A DNA stretch of 64,000 nt from Deltaproteobacteria bacterium (GTDB lineage: Bacteria > Desulfobacterota > Desulfuromonadia > Desulfuromonadales > BM103). The stretch is from assembly GCA_005774545.1 (NCBI GenBank), contig VAUL01000001.1:1-64000 (forward strand), given 5' to 3'. Shown piece after piece: positions 50,161 to 60,521 of this stretch (the stretch's first letter is position 1; every line of letters begins with the position of its first letter). The position numbers and the translations under genes were made by a program. The notes beneath the pieces were generated by a model that saw nothing but the letters and a program-made list of their open reading frames with translations, had not been told where the DNA came from and ran no database searches.

Positions 50161-52803
50161 ATGGAGCTTAGAGAATTTTTTGAGCAGGAAGGATGGAGAG
50201 TCGTTCATCAGGAAACGCGAGCAGCAAAAAAGGGGGCATTCTCATCCTATTCCGACCTTGGTTTGTCTGAAGCATCCCACCGCGCTCTTAAAGAATATAA
50301 GGATGGCATTTACACACATCAGCACGAAGGTATCTCTCGCTATCTCGGTGGTGACAACCTTGCCATAACGACAGCGACGGCATCCGGGAAAAGTTTGGTT
50401 TTCAACGTTTGCGCGTTAGAAGAGCTCTCCAGAAACCCTTCCTCAAGAATCCTCGCCGTATATCCTCTGAAAGCATTAGCAACAGAACAAAAAGAGCGCT
50501 GGGAGCACCTCGTTAAGCAAACGGGGATTTACGCCAAGGTCGGGAGAATTGACGGCGGGGTTGCGGTTTCCTCACGGATGCAGATCCTCAAGGAGAGCCG
50601 CATCCTGGTCATGACCCCAGACATCATCCACGCGTGGCTATTTTATAACGCGTCGTCGTCACAGGTTGTCGACTTTTTCAAAAACCTCTCTCTCGTCATC
50701 ATCGACGAGGCCCATACTTATTCGGGAGTCTTTGGTAGCAATTCGGCCTTCCTCTTCAGAAGGCTTCAGCATGCCTCCTCCAGGCTGGGTGGGAAGCTGA
50801 AATTTATTGCTTCATCGGCAACCATGGCGGATGCCCAGGAGCATCTCGCCCAGCTCACAGGGCAGCCATTCTCCGTCGTTGGTCAAGAGCTCGACACCTC
50901 GCCCCGTTACCCGCTCACCACTCTTTTGGTTGATCCGCCCCAAACCAAGGACATCCTCACGGTGATGTCCGACCTGATTAATTTCGTCGCAAGAGAAACT
51001 AGCCATCAGTCCATAACCTTCGTGGATAGCCGCAAGCAAACGGAGTATCTCGCGTCCGTCATCGACAGAACGAAAGCTGATGATGACGACAAGAACGACA
51101 TCGACTTCGTTAAACTCAAAGAATTGCAGATCTATCCGTATCGCTCTGGATACGAGGAAGACGATCGTCAGCAAATTCAGAAGAAGTTGGCTGCAGGGCA
51201 GCTCAAGGGAGTTGTCAGCACCAGTGCTCTAGAGATGGGCATCGATTTACCCTATCTCTCACTCGGCATACTCCTGGGCATTCCTCGCTCAGCAACAAGC
51301 TTTTTTCAGCGAGTCGGGCGCGTCGGACGCCGGAAAGAGGGCGTTATCGTCATCGTCAACAATGGCTCCGTGGTCTCGGAAGCCATCATGAGGAATCCCG
51401 AACTCATCAAGTCTCTACCACTAGCAAAAAGTGCCCTGTACCTTCACAACCCGCGCATACAGTACATTCATGCGATGTGCCTAGCCCGTCCAGGCGGGGA
51501 GGATGAGATCATAGGGAACAAATCCGGGGGTCGTGGGAGTAAGTTCACCTCTCCGGTTGATATGCCTAAGGATTTTGTCGAATTGTGCAACGCAGAGCGG
51601 ATTGGCGAGATCGCCACAGAATTGCAGAGCATGAAGTCCCAAGCAGGCGATGATCCTTACCACGCGTTTCCGCTGCGCGACCTCGATGTCCAATACCAAG
51701 TAACGTACAAGAAGGGACCGACGATTACCCCGCTGGGATCATTGTCCCAAGCCCAAGTCATGCGGGAAGCCTACCCAGGCGCCGTTTATTTCTACCAGAC
51801 CCAGTCTTACCGTGTTACGAAAATCAAGAAACAACAGAAGAATATCGAGGTTCGTCCAGAGAAGCGTTACTTCACGACGCCCACGATGCTTCCCACGGTC
51901 ATCTTGCCCAACATGGGCGTCGATAATGTCTACGGATCGCTCAAGTACTGTAATTTCTATGTCGTCGAATGCAATATGCAGATTGCCGAGGCCGTGATTG
52001 GTTTCAAAGAAAGACGAGGGAATAATGAGCTTGACGTGAAATACCCCTTAGATCCGACACTTGGCCTCTTCTATGACGCCCCGAAGTTTGCCAGGTATTC
52101 ATTTACATCCGGCGTTCTTTTTACTCACCCCGCCTTGGATCGAGACAAGGTCAAAGTCTCCGATATTTCCAAAATCCTTCTGGAGGCATTTTTAATGACC
52201 CTCCCGTTTGAACGGCAAGACATAAGTTCCGGCGTAGATAAGTATCGATCGACGAAAGGGTTTACTAAGGAGGGCAGCAAGTTCGTTTGCCTGTATGATC
52301 AGACATACGGCAGCTTGAGGCTGACAGGTCATCTGATGGAGGACTCCGTTCTTAAGCACGTGTTCGCTCTTGCCTTGGACATTGCCGAGCATGATCAGAA
52401 TTACGAGCTAAACAGCGAAACTTTTGGGGCCATTCGTGAAATGGCAGAAAGTCTGTCAACGCCGCCCGAAGAATGCGAGGAGCAAGGTGTTACCGACGTC
52501 GCCGTAGAAAATTTTGTCAGGGTGATCTTGCCAGGATCCATCGGCGTCAATGTCGAGAAAGACGACGAGGAATTTAATGTGGAACGCGTCTTCTATAGCC
52601 CTCAAATCGGCGGACTGGCGTACAGAGGCAAACACCTGATGGAGAAGAACAAGGCGGAGCGGGAAAACAACTGGCATGGTCCGACGACCATCACTGTCCC
52701 CCATGATCACATCCGCATTCTGGAGGGCGAGAGCAAGGTCGGATACTACAATCTGGAAACAGGGGAAATCCTGGAGTCACTGCCTGTAGAAGGCGAGTTT
52801 TAG
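50161..52803 (+). CDS. YprA/Hrq1-like DEAD/DEAH helicase
   Basis: 880 residues, SF2. Walker A TATASGKSLVF (~72), the DEAH box LVIIDEAHTYSG (~181), SSATMADA (~219), ALEMGIDLP and RVGRVGRR (~384). The C-terminal half resembles the long extension of YprA-type helicases (a DUF1998-like region) with few cysteines visible. Related helicases occur in DISARM and Druantia systems. GGGGGT precedes the ATG; the next gene starts one base after its TAG. It is first in a seven-gene run of nuclease and ATPase genes. Confidence 0.87.
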   Translation: MELREFFEQEGWRVVHQETRAAKKGAFSSYSDLGLSEASHRALKEYKDGIYTHQHEGISRYLGGDNLAITTATASGKSLVFNVCALEELSRNPSSRILAVYPLKALATEQKERWEHLVKQTGIYAKVGRIDGGVAVSSRMQILKESRILVMTPDIIHAWLFYNASSSQVVDFFKNLSLVIIDEAHTYSGVFGSNSAFLFRRLQHASSRLGGKLKFIASSATMADAQEHLAQLTGQPFSVVGQELDTSPRYPLTTLLVDPPQTKDILTVMSDLINFVARETSHQSITFVDSRKQTEYLASVIDRTKADDDDKNDIDFVKLKELQIYPYRSGYEEDDRQQIQKKLAAGQLKGVVSTSALEMGIDLPYLSLGILLGIPRSATSFFQRVGRVGRRKEGVIVIVNNGSVVSEAIMRNPELIKSLPLAKSALYLHNPRIQYIHAMCLARPGGEDEIIGNKSGGRGSKFTSPVDMPKDFVELCNAERIGEIATELQSMKSQAGDDPYHAFPLRDLDVQYQVTYKKGPTITPLGSLSQAQVMREAYPGAVYFYQTQSYRVTKIKKQQKNIEVRPEKRYFTTPTMLPTVILPNMGVDNVYGSLKYCNFYVVECNMQIAEAVIGFKERRGNNELDVKYPLDPTLGLFYDAPKFARYSFTSGVLFTHPALDRDKVKVSDISKILLEAFLMTLPFERQDISSGVDKYRSTKGFTKEGSKFVCLYDQTYGSLRLTGHLMEDSVLKHVFALALDIAEHDQNYELNSETFGAIREMAESLSTPPEECEEQGVTDVAVENFVRVILPGSIGVNVEKDDEEFNVERVFYSPQIGGLAYRGKHLMEKNKAERENNWHGPTTITVPHDHIRILEGESKVGYYNLETGEILESLPVEGEF

Positions 52804-52804
52804 T

Positions 52805-53839
52805 ATGCCAGGCGAGGTCGTGCTGAAGGTAAAAAACCTCGACTTTAAAGGGGCGCTGAATATTAGCAGTGAGATGTCTGCATTGCCGGCAAGCGACAGT
52901 TACGTCATTGATTTCAGCGAGATGGCCTGGGTTGAACCCTTTGGCCTCCTGTTCTTCTCTTCACAACTCAGACGATTCCGTGAGAGGCACAGGGCTAGGG
53001 GCGCAAATTTCAGGGCAATAAATTACACTCACTCACGATGTGAATATGCCAGTTTTATGGGGCTGTTCAAGGCGTTCGGCTTGAACTATGGCAACGATCC
53101 AGGCCAGGCAAAAGGCAGCCGTCAATACGTACCGATTACTCGGTTGAATGCGCAGGAGCTGCAGTCCGAATCCTACCAGGCGTTAGAGGACGTGCGGGAG
53201 ACGGTTGAGCGCCATTCGGTTCGCCTTGCCGAGGTTCTTACGCGATCAGACACCGGTGACCTGAACGACACCATCAGCTATTCCCTGCGGGAACTTTTCA
53301 GGAACGTTATCGAGCACAGCCAGTCGGATGATATCTGGTATGCAGCTCAATGTTGGCCTGACAAGCAAATTGTGCAGCTTGCAATCCTTGACGAGGGGGT
53401 TGGCATTCGCCAGTCCCTATCCAGGAACCCCCATCTTTCTATCAACAATGACCTTGATGCACTGAAGCTCTCCCTGCTTCCGGGCATTTCCGGAGTTGCC
53501 TTCAAGGGGGCACCCAAACGACGCAGGGACGCTTGGGCGAACTCCGGGTACGGACTGTTCATGACGAGCCAAATCTGTTCGCGCGGAGGTAGTTTCGCTG
53601 CATGTAGCGGTTCTAAATGTCTTGTGCTTGCACAAGGCGGGGAGCAGACGCTCGATACAGAATTCGAGGGGACAGCGTTCAAGCTGGAGATCTTTACCCC
53701 GAATGTTGAAGATCTCAAAAAGACATTGGAACAACTGAGAAAGTCTGGTGAATCCATTGCGGGCGAAGTCGGTTATGCCACTCATCTGACGGCATCGAAG
53801 TCTGCACGAATGTTGACGAAAGATTTCAATGCCGATTAA
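52805..53839 (+). CDS. STAS-like domain fused to a GHKL ATPase
   Basis: 344 residues. Residues ~5-110 look like a STAS fold (VIDFSEMAWVEPFGLLFFSS). The ATPase has an N-box (RELFRNVIEHSQ, ~162), G1 (LDEGVGIRQS, ~195) and G2 (NSGYGLFMTSQICS, ~247). No phospho-acceptor histidine domain is present, so it is not a standard sensor kinase. It resembles anti-sigma/anti-anti-sigma logic in one chain, or a Hsp90/MutL-type clamp. Position between a helicase and ExoVII suggests a switch for the nuclease. Partner unknown. Confidence 0.75.
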   Translation: MPGEVVLKVKNLDFKGALNISSEMSALPASDSYVIDFSEMAWVEPFGLLFFSSQLRRFRERHRARGANFRAINYTHSRCEYASFMGLFKAFGLNYGNDPGQAKGSRQYVPITRLNAQELQSESYQALEDVRETVERHSVRLAEVLTRSDTGDLNDTISYSLRELFRNVIEHSQSDDIWYAAQCWPDKQIVQLAILDEGVGIRQSLSRNPHLSINNDLDALKLSLLPGISGVAFKGAPKRRRDAWANSGYGLFMTSQICSRGGSFAACSGSKCLVLAQGGEQTLDTEFEGTAFKLEIFTPNVEDLKKTLEQLRKSGESIAGEVGYATHLTASKSARMLTKDFNAD

Positions 53840-53881
53840 GAGCAGCATGAAGACCCGCCCTTAATCGGTGACAAGATCACT

Positions 53882-55456
53882 ATGGAAAAACATTTCTTCC
53901 CACTCTCCGTAGTCACCAGACGCATCAGCGAGCTGCTGCAACCGGCTATCAGCAAGCAGTTCTGGGTCAAGGCCGAAATATCTTCCGGCAACGAGCGCAA
54001 CGGGAATTTTTATTGCGAGCTCGTCGAGACAGATGCGGGGAAAATCACTGCAAAATTGGAATGTAAAATCTGGAAGAATGAACTTGTAAGGATCAGGGAG
54101 TCCTTTAGATCCCAGGACATGGACCTCGTGTTGTCAAACGGCACGAAAGTAGGTTTCTTCTGTTCCCTCCAATACAAACCACAATTCGGGCTCTATCTTC
54201 AAGTTATCGATGCTGATCCCGCCTTTGCCATGGGCGAGATGGAGCTCAAGAAGCGCGAGATCATCGAGCGGCTCAAAAGGGAAGGGCTGTTCGAGCCGAA
54301 CAAGGAGCGGGTTGTGCCGCTGCTCCCCTTGAGGATCGGACTCATCACGTCCAGGGACAGCGCTGCCTACAACGACTTCATCCAGACCCTCACCGCCTCA
54401 CGCTACGGCTTCAAGGTCTACCTGGCGGACGCCATGATGCAGGGAGACCAGACGGAAAGAACAGTCCTCCGAGGGCTGGAGAGGCTCAGAAAACTCGGTG
54501 TGGAACTGATTGTGATCGCCCGTGGCGGAGGAAGCAAGACAGATCTTTACTCCCTCGACAATGAAGCGATCGCTCGGAAGATTGCTGATTGCACCATTCC
54601 GGTTTGGACTGGCATCGGTCATGAAATCGATACCAGCGTACTCGATCATGTGGCGAACAAGGCCTTCAAGACCCCCACGGCGGTCGCAGAGGATCTAGTT
54701 GCCCGCTTTGTCCAGATGCGCCGGCAGCTTGACGAAGCATCGAACACCTTGAAAACGGTTTGGACGTTCAACCTGGAGAGAGACCGGGCGTACCTCGACA
54801 GGGCCACCACCGGGATCCGACAGGGCTCAAGGAAGCTGTTAGATGTTACCGGCAGCAACCTCCGGGAGCGCGCTCAAACACTGAGATTCCAGGTGAGCGG
54901 ACGGATCAGTAATGAGCAGGTCAGCCGCAAGGCCAAGGAGCAGAGCCTGCGATCCAAGCCTGTCGTGTTGCTTCAATTCAGTCGGGAAAGACTGACGTCG
55001 AAGGGGCGCCTGCTCGGATCCCGGGTGAGGAGTGAAGTGTCCCGGGCAAGGAGTTCGTTCAATGTAATGGAGCAGCGCTTTGACCGAGGTAGATTTTTGA
55101 GGAGAGTCCAGGTCGACCGTGATTCGATTGGCAGGAAGGCGGGCCAGATGAAATCCCGTTTCCTGGGAATCCTTAAGGTGAAAGAGACGCAGCTGTCGAG
55201 ACTCAGAGCCCAGTTCAGACTGGAAAAAATCCGGCCGAGGCTTGTCGTGGAACAAAGGAGCCTCTCCGAAAAGTTGGCGACCTTGAACGCATCTTCCCCT
55301 GATCGTGCCATCGAAAGGGGATTCACCTTGACCTATCGCCAGGATGGGCGTCTCGTCCGGTCTGTGAAAGACGTTCTGCAGGCCGATAAGATCCGTACGC
55401 ATCTCTCTGATGGAATCGTTGTCAGCGAAGTTATCTGCAAGGAGGACAAGCCATGA
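53882..55456 (+). CDS. xseA: Exodeoxyribonuclease VII large subunit, element copy
   Basis: 524 residues. OB-fold at the N-terminus (VTRRISELLQPAISKQFWVK), then the catalytic domain with IGLITSRDSAAYNDFI, VIARGGGSKTDL, ARKIADCTIPVWTGIGHEID and a long helical end that binds XseB. ExoVII degrades single-stranded DNA from both ends. It is longer and more divergent than typical XseA (about 400-460) and lies in a helicase operon instead of beside xseB-ispA-dxs, so it is probably a second, specialised copy. Confidence 0.88.
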   Translation: MEKHFFPLSVVTRRISELLQPAISKQFWVKAEISSGNERNGNFYCELVETDAGKITAKLECKIWKNELVRIRESFRSQDMDLVLSNGTKVGFFCSLQYKPQFGLYLQVIDADPAFAMGEMELKKREIIERLKREGLFEPNKERVVPLLPLRIGLITSRDSAAYNDFIQTLTASRYGFKVYLADAMMQGDQTERTVLRGLERLRKLGVELIVIARGGGSKTDLYSLDNEAIARKIADCTIPVWTGIGHEIDTSVLDHVANKAFKTPTAVAEDLVARFVQMRRQLDEASNTLKTVWTFNLERDRAYLDRATTGIRQGSRKLLDVTGSNLRERAQTLRFQVSGRISNEQVSRKAKEQSLRSKPVVLLQFSRERLTSKGRLLGSRVRSEVSRARSSFNVMEQRFDRGRFLRRVQVDRDSIGRKAGQMKSRFLGILKVKETQLSRLRAQFRLEKIRPRLVVEQRSLSEKLATLNASSPDRAIERGFTLTYRQDGRLVRSVKDVLQADKIRTHLSDGIVVSEVICKEDKP

Positions 55457-55659
55457 GTGGAGCTGAAGAGCAAACCTACGAACAGAAAGTCGCTAAGCTG
55501 GATGAAATTCTGACCCGGCTCGACAACTCAGAAACCCCGATCGACAAGCTTGCCGAAGATGTGAAGGAAGGAGCCCGCCTCATCAAGGAGCTCGACAAGA
55601 AGCTCAAGCAGGTCGAGACCGAGGTGCTAGACGCCTTCAAGGAACTTGACGGCGAGTAG
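55453..55659 (+). CDS. xseB: Exodeoxyribonuclease VII small subunit
   Basis: 68 residues, two helices typical of XseB (YEQKVAKLDEILTRLDNSET, PIDKLAEDVKEGARLIKELD). Its ATG overlaps the xseA stop (ATGA), which ensures stoichiometric production. Together they form the ExoVII complex. That both subunits are present argues for an active enzyme in this operon. Confidence 0.88.
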   Translation: MSGAEEQTYEQKVAKLDEILTRLDNSETPIDKLAEDVKEGARLIKELDKKLKQVETEVLDAFKELDGE

Positions 55660-55721
55660 CTCGGGTCGGACACGGTGGGAGAATTGAATGTGTTTCTGAT
55701 GTTCATTGATCGGAGCGGGTT

Positions 55722-58700
55722 ATGGCTGAAGCAACACATCGCCGCAGGCAAATTCCTTGGCCGGACGTAGTCAAGCATCACAAGGAAATCACACGCAGGG
55801 CTGAGGAGGAGTTTTTCTCCTTACCGGTCAACCAGACTGAGTCGGAACGATGGTCGTCGCTGACCGGACCTGAGCCCGGCAATTTCGCAGGGCCGTGGAA
55901 GCTGTCCCTCAAGGCAGTGAAGAGCGCCGGCATGCAGCGCAGCATCAAGGGGGAGAACGTCACAGAGTTCTTCCTTGGCTGTACATGCTGGCATGCCATG
56001 AAAAAGATAAACGATAGCTGGGTAGTTGACTGGCGGCCGGCCATCTACCGACAGGTCGAAATCCTCGTGGAAGAGGATGAGGTCACGATCAGGCCTGCGC
56101 AGGGGAAATGGGAGTTCTCCCCCCTGGTGTTCTCCCTGCTCGACAAGAAGTCTTCCCATCCGTCGCACGATCTCGACGAATGGTTGCCTCAGCTTCTGGA
56201 AAGCGCTGCCAAGCATCACGACACCACCGGCACTACCTTTTCTTCAGCCCTCCTCGATATTTTCAACAGGGATCTGCCGGCCCTCGGGGAGGAGATTCTC
56301 AAGCCCTTCCCGCAGGACAAGAGCGCGCTCAAGCCGAGCCAGTGGGTCCTGTTCTCCCCACCACCCTCCACGGCCGCCGTGAACCAGCACCTGATGGCCG
56401 ACTACAAGAGAATCGAGACCCGACTCGACAAGGAACCTCAGGACATCGGCGGATTCAGGCTGTTCGAGGACGACATCAAGGCGACTCCCGACCAGAGTAT
56501 CGATCTCCTGCCGATTGTTGCCCTGAATGAATCCCAGCGCACCGCTGTGTCCAACATCCTGCAGGGTAAGCCTGTCACAGTCATCAGCGGTCCTCCGGGG
56601 TGCGGGAAGAGCCAGGTCGTTGTCTCAGCGCTATTGAATGCCTGGGCCCGGGGCACCACGGTCATCTTTGCCAGCAACAACAACAAGGCTGTGGATGTCG
56701 TCAGGGAGAGGATCAAGCGGTTCGAGGAGGATTTCCCAATCGCGGTCAGGGCGGGCTCGCGGCGGGAAAGCAACCTTGAGGAGGCGTTGCGACAGGCCCT
56801 TAACGTCGTCTCGGATACCGGACGGAAGAAGGGATGCGAAGCTTCGGTGGCGAAGCAGAAGAAGTTAAGTGACAACCGGAAAACGCTTCAGCAACTGCTG
56901 GACAGCAATGTCCCTCAGAAGATCGACCAGTCTTTACGCTCGGCCCTCAATGCCTATGCGAAATACCTTGAAACCTCGAAGCAGCTGAAGGACAGGGACC
57001 AGGCCGTCAGGAAAGCGCTGGCTGATCTCCATTACAAGACAAACGCCGAAGCCTTCGAAGGCGAGTTGCTGGCCCCCTTCCAGTCGTGGCTCGATGGCGC
57101 TGCAGAGGTCCGCCTCAGCATCGCGGCTACTGATCAGGAGAAGGCAAGGCTCGAGATCGAGATCGGTCACGTCAAGGCACTCAGGGATGGTGCCTGCCAG
57201 CGGGCGGGGGTTGACCCCCAGCAGATCACCAGCTGGGAATGGCTTGTCTCCGGGCCGAGCTCCGAAGCGTTGCGGGGGTGGCGAGACAAGCTCAGAGAGA
57301 CCCTCAACAAGCCGTTGGAAGGCACGCTTGAGGAGGTGGCCTGGGATGATAGCTACAATCGATGGCAAGGAAGTTCTGAAACCAAGAAGTGGCTGTCGGA
57401 GGCGAACAAGCTTCTGGCCGAAGCGAGAGCCTCGATCAATCGGTTGGCACCGTTGGTGGAAAAACTCAAGTCGGCCCGCGAGCGGTACGAAACACAGAAA
57501 CAGGCTCTGATCGAACAGGGGATTCCTGAAAATACCTCCCCGGACAACAATGTCATATCAGCCTGGATGGCCCTTTTTGCAGAACATGCCACCGTTCCGT
57601 CCAAATCAATGGACTGGCTCCCCTGGTCGGCCTGCCAAAAACGAGAACGGCAGCTGCAGCAGCTCGAAAAGCAGTTGCGTCCGACTCTCCCCATCTCCAT
57701 CTGGCAGAGGATCGGCGTCCTGAATTCTGACGGGAGGTCCAGTCTCGGGGCGATACTGGAAGTATGCCAGGCCTGGGGCGTCGTCCGCCGGCAATGGAAG
57801 GAGATGAAGAGCACATACGAAGATATCGAAAGCACCTACCTGCAGATAAGGGTCAAAGCCAGTGATCTGAGTATTGCTGATATGCCCGATGGCATTGAAA
57901 CCTCGGAATGGAAGGTGTTCGAAACCGGGCTGGCGCGGCTCATTGCGACGGCGGACGCTGCGGAGAGAGCCTGGAAGAAAAAAGAAGAAAAAGAAGCCAC
58001 GATAGCCCAGCTGCGCAAGTTGACCGCCGAATTTGAATCGCACGGATCCGGCATCCCCCTGAAGGAAGAATGGCGGAAAGGAAGAGGGGCTCAGCTTGAC
58101 GAAGCATTGAAAACGCTTGCCGACACCCCGACGGCGGCCACGTTGGTTGCTGCCCGGACAGCCCTGTACACGGCACCGCTCGATGATCTTCTCAGCAATT
58201 GGGATGAGGCCAGAAAAAACGAAGAAGACCTTCGGAGGTTGTCCCTCGAACTCAACAGGTTGCCTTCAAAGGACCACTTGGTGGAGCTGTGGTGGCGAAA
58301 GCATCCGAAGCTTTTGCCGGCAGAGCTGGTGAAATACCCGAGGCTTCCCGAGCAGGATGATCTGTTGCTGACTCACCTCGCGGCTTGCGTCACCTGGCAA
58401 GAGGGTTGGGAACGCTTCCGGGACATGGAAAAGCCGCAACTGCAAAAGATTATCGATCAGGAGTACTCCTGGTCGCGTGACGGGCTGACGAAGGTCGGCG
58501 AGTTGTTGCCGGCAGACTTTTCGAAAAAATCCAAGGATCTGATCGACAGGGTCTTGATCGACTCGCACAAGGAATGGCCTACGGATGACCTGCTGAACGA
58601 GTTCTCCGAATTCGGTCCGGAGGCGATCAAGGCCCGTATCGAAGGGATCGACCAGGAACTGGAGCGGTTGTCATTCACGTTTGCCAGGGATGAATGGATT

Positions 58701-60029
58701 GGGAACCTCACCGAGGATGTGGAGTTGCAGGAGACCCTAGGCAAACTGCTGAACAACTTCGAGCGGAAGCGCAGCCGGATCGACGAGGGGGATTATGAGC
58801 TTTTCCGGAAGGCATTGAAGGCGGTGCCCATCTGGATCACTACGGCACAGGCGACCCAGTCCATCCCTTTGTTGCCTGAGCTGTTCGACCTCCTGATCGT
58901 TGACGAAGCCACCCAGTGCACGGTCACAAACCTGCTCCCGCTGGTCTACCGGGCCAAGCACATCGCCGTGATCGGGGACAAGGAGCAGCTCGAAGCGATC
59001 ACCAGCCTGTCGCCGGCCGCCGAGAACGTTCTCGCCGGCAACTTCGGCGTGGATCACCTACTGGGACTCCTCGGCCACACAAAGAATACAGTCTACGGCG
59101 CGTTCGTGCAGTGCCTTCCGAAGCGGTACAGCGACGTCATCGCCCTAGATGAGCACTACCGCAGCCACCCGCTCATCATCGGGTTCGCCAACGAGCATGT
59201 GTACAAGAAGCGACTGCGCCTCAAGAAGGACCCGAACCAGGGGGTAAGAGTCCCGAGCGGGGCAGGGCTGTTCTGTCACGATGTGGTTGGTGTGTGCCAG
59301 CGGGACAGGAGAGGGCAGAGTTGGGTCAACCAGAAGGAAGCTGTCGCGGTGGTTGAAACAGTCAAACAGTTACGAGCTGATGCTCAGCACGCCCACTTCT
59401 CCCTGGGGGTTGTGACGCCATTCAAGGCACACGCCGAGGCTATCCAGGAGATGCTTGAGAAGGAAGGACTGCTGAAAAACATCTTGGTCGGCACCGCCCA
59501 TAGCTTCCAGGGTGACGAGCGTGATGTCATGATCTTCAGCCCTGTTGTCAGCAAGGGGATCACCGACGCAGCGGCAGCCTGGGTCGAGAAGCCGCCGAAC
59601 CTAATCAACGTCGCCGTGACGAGGGCCCGGGAGGCGCTGTTCCTCGTTGGGGATCTGGCTTGTTGCCGGCAACAGCCGGGGATCCTCGGCAAGTTGGCGG
59701 CATACGCCGAAGAGGTTGAGACGCTCAGGAAGACGAGCCAGGAGGAGCTGGAACTTTTCAGCTGGATGGTTATTCAGGGGTGGGCCCCCGAGGTTCATCC
59801 GGTGATTGGTGACATCGAGGTCGACTTCACCCTTCAGCATGAGGGCAGGAAGATCGCCATAGAGGTCGACGGCACCCAGCATGACTGGAATACCACGGCG
59901 GATGGTGCCCGTGACGCATTCTTGAAAAGCAGGGGGTATGTAGTTGTCAGGGTGCCCGCTAGACAGGTCAGGGAAGCACCAGCGGTCTGTATCGAAACGA
60001 TAGAAAGTAAGATGAAAGCATTGGGTTAA
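55722..60029 (+). CDS. Giant SF1B helicase with C-terminal Vsr-like nuclease
   Basis: 1435 residues. Walker A GPPGCGKSQVVV (~290), a long coiled-coil insertion (~370-1000), DEAT box LLIVDEATQCTV (~1060), LDEHYRSHPLIIGFANEH, GTAHSFQGDERDVMIF and NVAVTRAREALFLVGD: the DNA2/Upf1 type. The last ~90 residues form a PD-(D/E)XK nuclease of the Vsr/DUF559 type (IGDIEVDFTLQ, IAIEVDGTQHDW). Coupled helicase and nuclease would process DNA opened by ExoVII or the upstream helicase. GGAG precedes the ATG. Confidence 0.88.
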   Translation: MAEATHRRRQIPWPDVVKHHKEITRRAEEEFFSLPVNQTESERWSSLTGPEPGNFAGPWKLSLKAVKSAGMQRSIKGENVTEFFLGCTCWHAMKKINDSWVVDWRPAIYRQVEILVEEDEVTIRPAQGKWEFSPLVFSLLDKKSSHPSHDLDEWLPQLLESAAKHHDTTGTTFSSALLDIFNRDLPALGEEILKPFPQDKSALKPSQWVLFSPPPSTAAVNQHLMADYKRIETRLDKEPQDIGGFRLFEDDIKATPDQSIDLLPIVALNESQRTAVSNILQGKPVTVISGPPGCGKSQVVVSALLNAWARGTTVIFASNNNKAVDVVRERIKRFEEDFPIAVRAGSRRESNLEEALRQALNVVSDTGRKKGCEASVAKQKKLSDNRKTLQQLLDSNVPQKIDQSLRSALNAYAKYLETSKQLKDRDQAVRKALADLHYKTNAEAFEGELLAPFQSWLDGAAEVRLSIAATDQEKARLEIEIGHVKALRDGACQRAGVDPQQITSWEWLVSGPSSEALRGWRDKLRETLNKPLEGTLEEVAWDDSYNRWQGSSETKKWLSEANKLLAEARASINRLAPLVEKLKSARERYETQKQALIEQGIPENTSPDNNVISAWMALFAEHATVPSKSMDWLPWSACQKRERQLQQLEKQLRPTLPISIWQRIGVLNSDGRSSLGAILEVCQAWGVVRRQWKEMKSTYEDIESTYLQIRVKASDLSIADMPDGIETSEWKVFETGLARLIATADAAERAWKKKEEKEATIAQLRKLTAEFESHGSGIPLKEEWRKGRGAQLDEALKTLADTPTAATLVAARTALYTAPLDDLLSNWDEARKNEEDLRRLSLELNRLPSKDHLVELWWRKHPKLLPAELVKYPRLPEQDDLLLTHLAACVTWQEGWERFRDMEKPQLQKIIDQEYSWSRDGLTKVGELLPADFSKKSKDLIDRVLIDSHKEWPTDDLLNEFSEFGPEAIKARIEGIDQELERLSFTFARDEWIGNLTEDVELQETLGKLLNNFERKRSRIDEGDYELFRKALKAVPIWITTAQATQSIPLLPELFDLLIVDEATQCTVTNLLPLVYRAKHIAVIGDKEQLEAITSLSPAAENVLAGNFGVDHLLGLLGHTKNTVYGAFVQCLPKRYSDVIALDEHYRSHPLIIGFANEHVYKKRLRLKKDPNQGVRVPSGAGLFCHDVVGVCQRDRRGQSWVNQKEAVAVVETVKQLRADAQHAHFSLGVVTPFKAHAEAIQEMLEKEGLLKNILVGTAHSFQGDERDVMIFSPVVSKGITDAAAAWVEKPPNLINVAVTRAREALFLVGDLACCRQQPGILGKLAAYAEEVETLRKTSQEELELFSWMVIQGWAPEVHPVIGDIEVDFTLQHEGRKIAIEVDGTQHDWNTTADGARDAFLKSRGYVVVRVPARQVREAPAVCIETIESKMKALG

Positions 60030-60521
60030 GTGAAAATCCCAATCCACGAATTGAACTTCAACGGGAGCTTGTTGTCACGAGGCTTCTGGCTGTACGTGTG
60101 GGAGATCACGGCGTCGGATGGCTGCCACTACTATTACGTCGGCCGCACCGGCGATAGCTCCACGGTGAACGCCCAGTCGCCGTTCTCGCGGTTGAGCCAG
60201 CATCTGGGAATGAATCCGAAGTCGAATGCCTTGCGCCGGCATCTCGATCGCGCCGGTGTGAATCCCGAGGCATGCATCAACTTTCGGTTGGTCTCCTGCG
60301 GACCGCTGCTCGCCGAAGCCGCAGATGAAGACACGCATCGGAGATCCCGTGACATGGTGGCGGCAATGGAGAAGGCGCTGGCCGATGCCATGGCCGCTGC
60401 CGGGTATGCCATGCTCAACAAGGTTCATTGCCGTAAGGTGCTAGATGAGCCCTTGTTTGATAAGGTCCTTGCGGAGTTCGCAGAACATTTCTCGAAGCTG
60501 AGGGGGAGGAACACGCCATGA
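60030..60521 (+). CDS. GIY-YIG-like protein
   Basis: 163 residues from GTG 60030, directly after the helicase stop. FWLYVWEITASDGCHYYYVG and RTGDSSTVNAQSPFSRLSQH read as the two GIY-YIG half-motifs with an Arg following. The C-terminal half is helical. GIY-YIG domains cut DNA or RNA, though some members are inactive. It overlaps the next gene by ATGA, so it belongs to the operon. Confidence 0.65.
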   Translation: MKIPIHELNFNGSLLSRGFWLYVWEITASDGCHYYYVGRTGDSSTVNAQSPFSRLSQHLGMNPKSNALRRHLDRAGVNPEACINFRLVSCGPLLAEAADEDTHRRSRDMVAAMEKALADAMAAAGYAMLNKVHCRKVLDEPLFDKVLAEFAEHFSKLRGRNTP

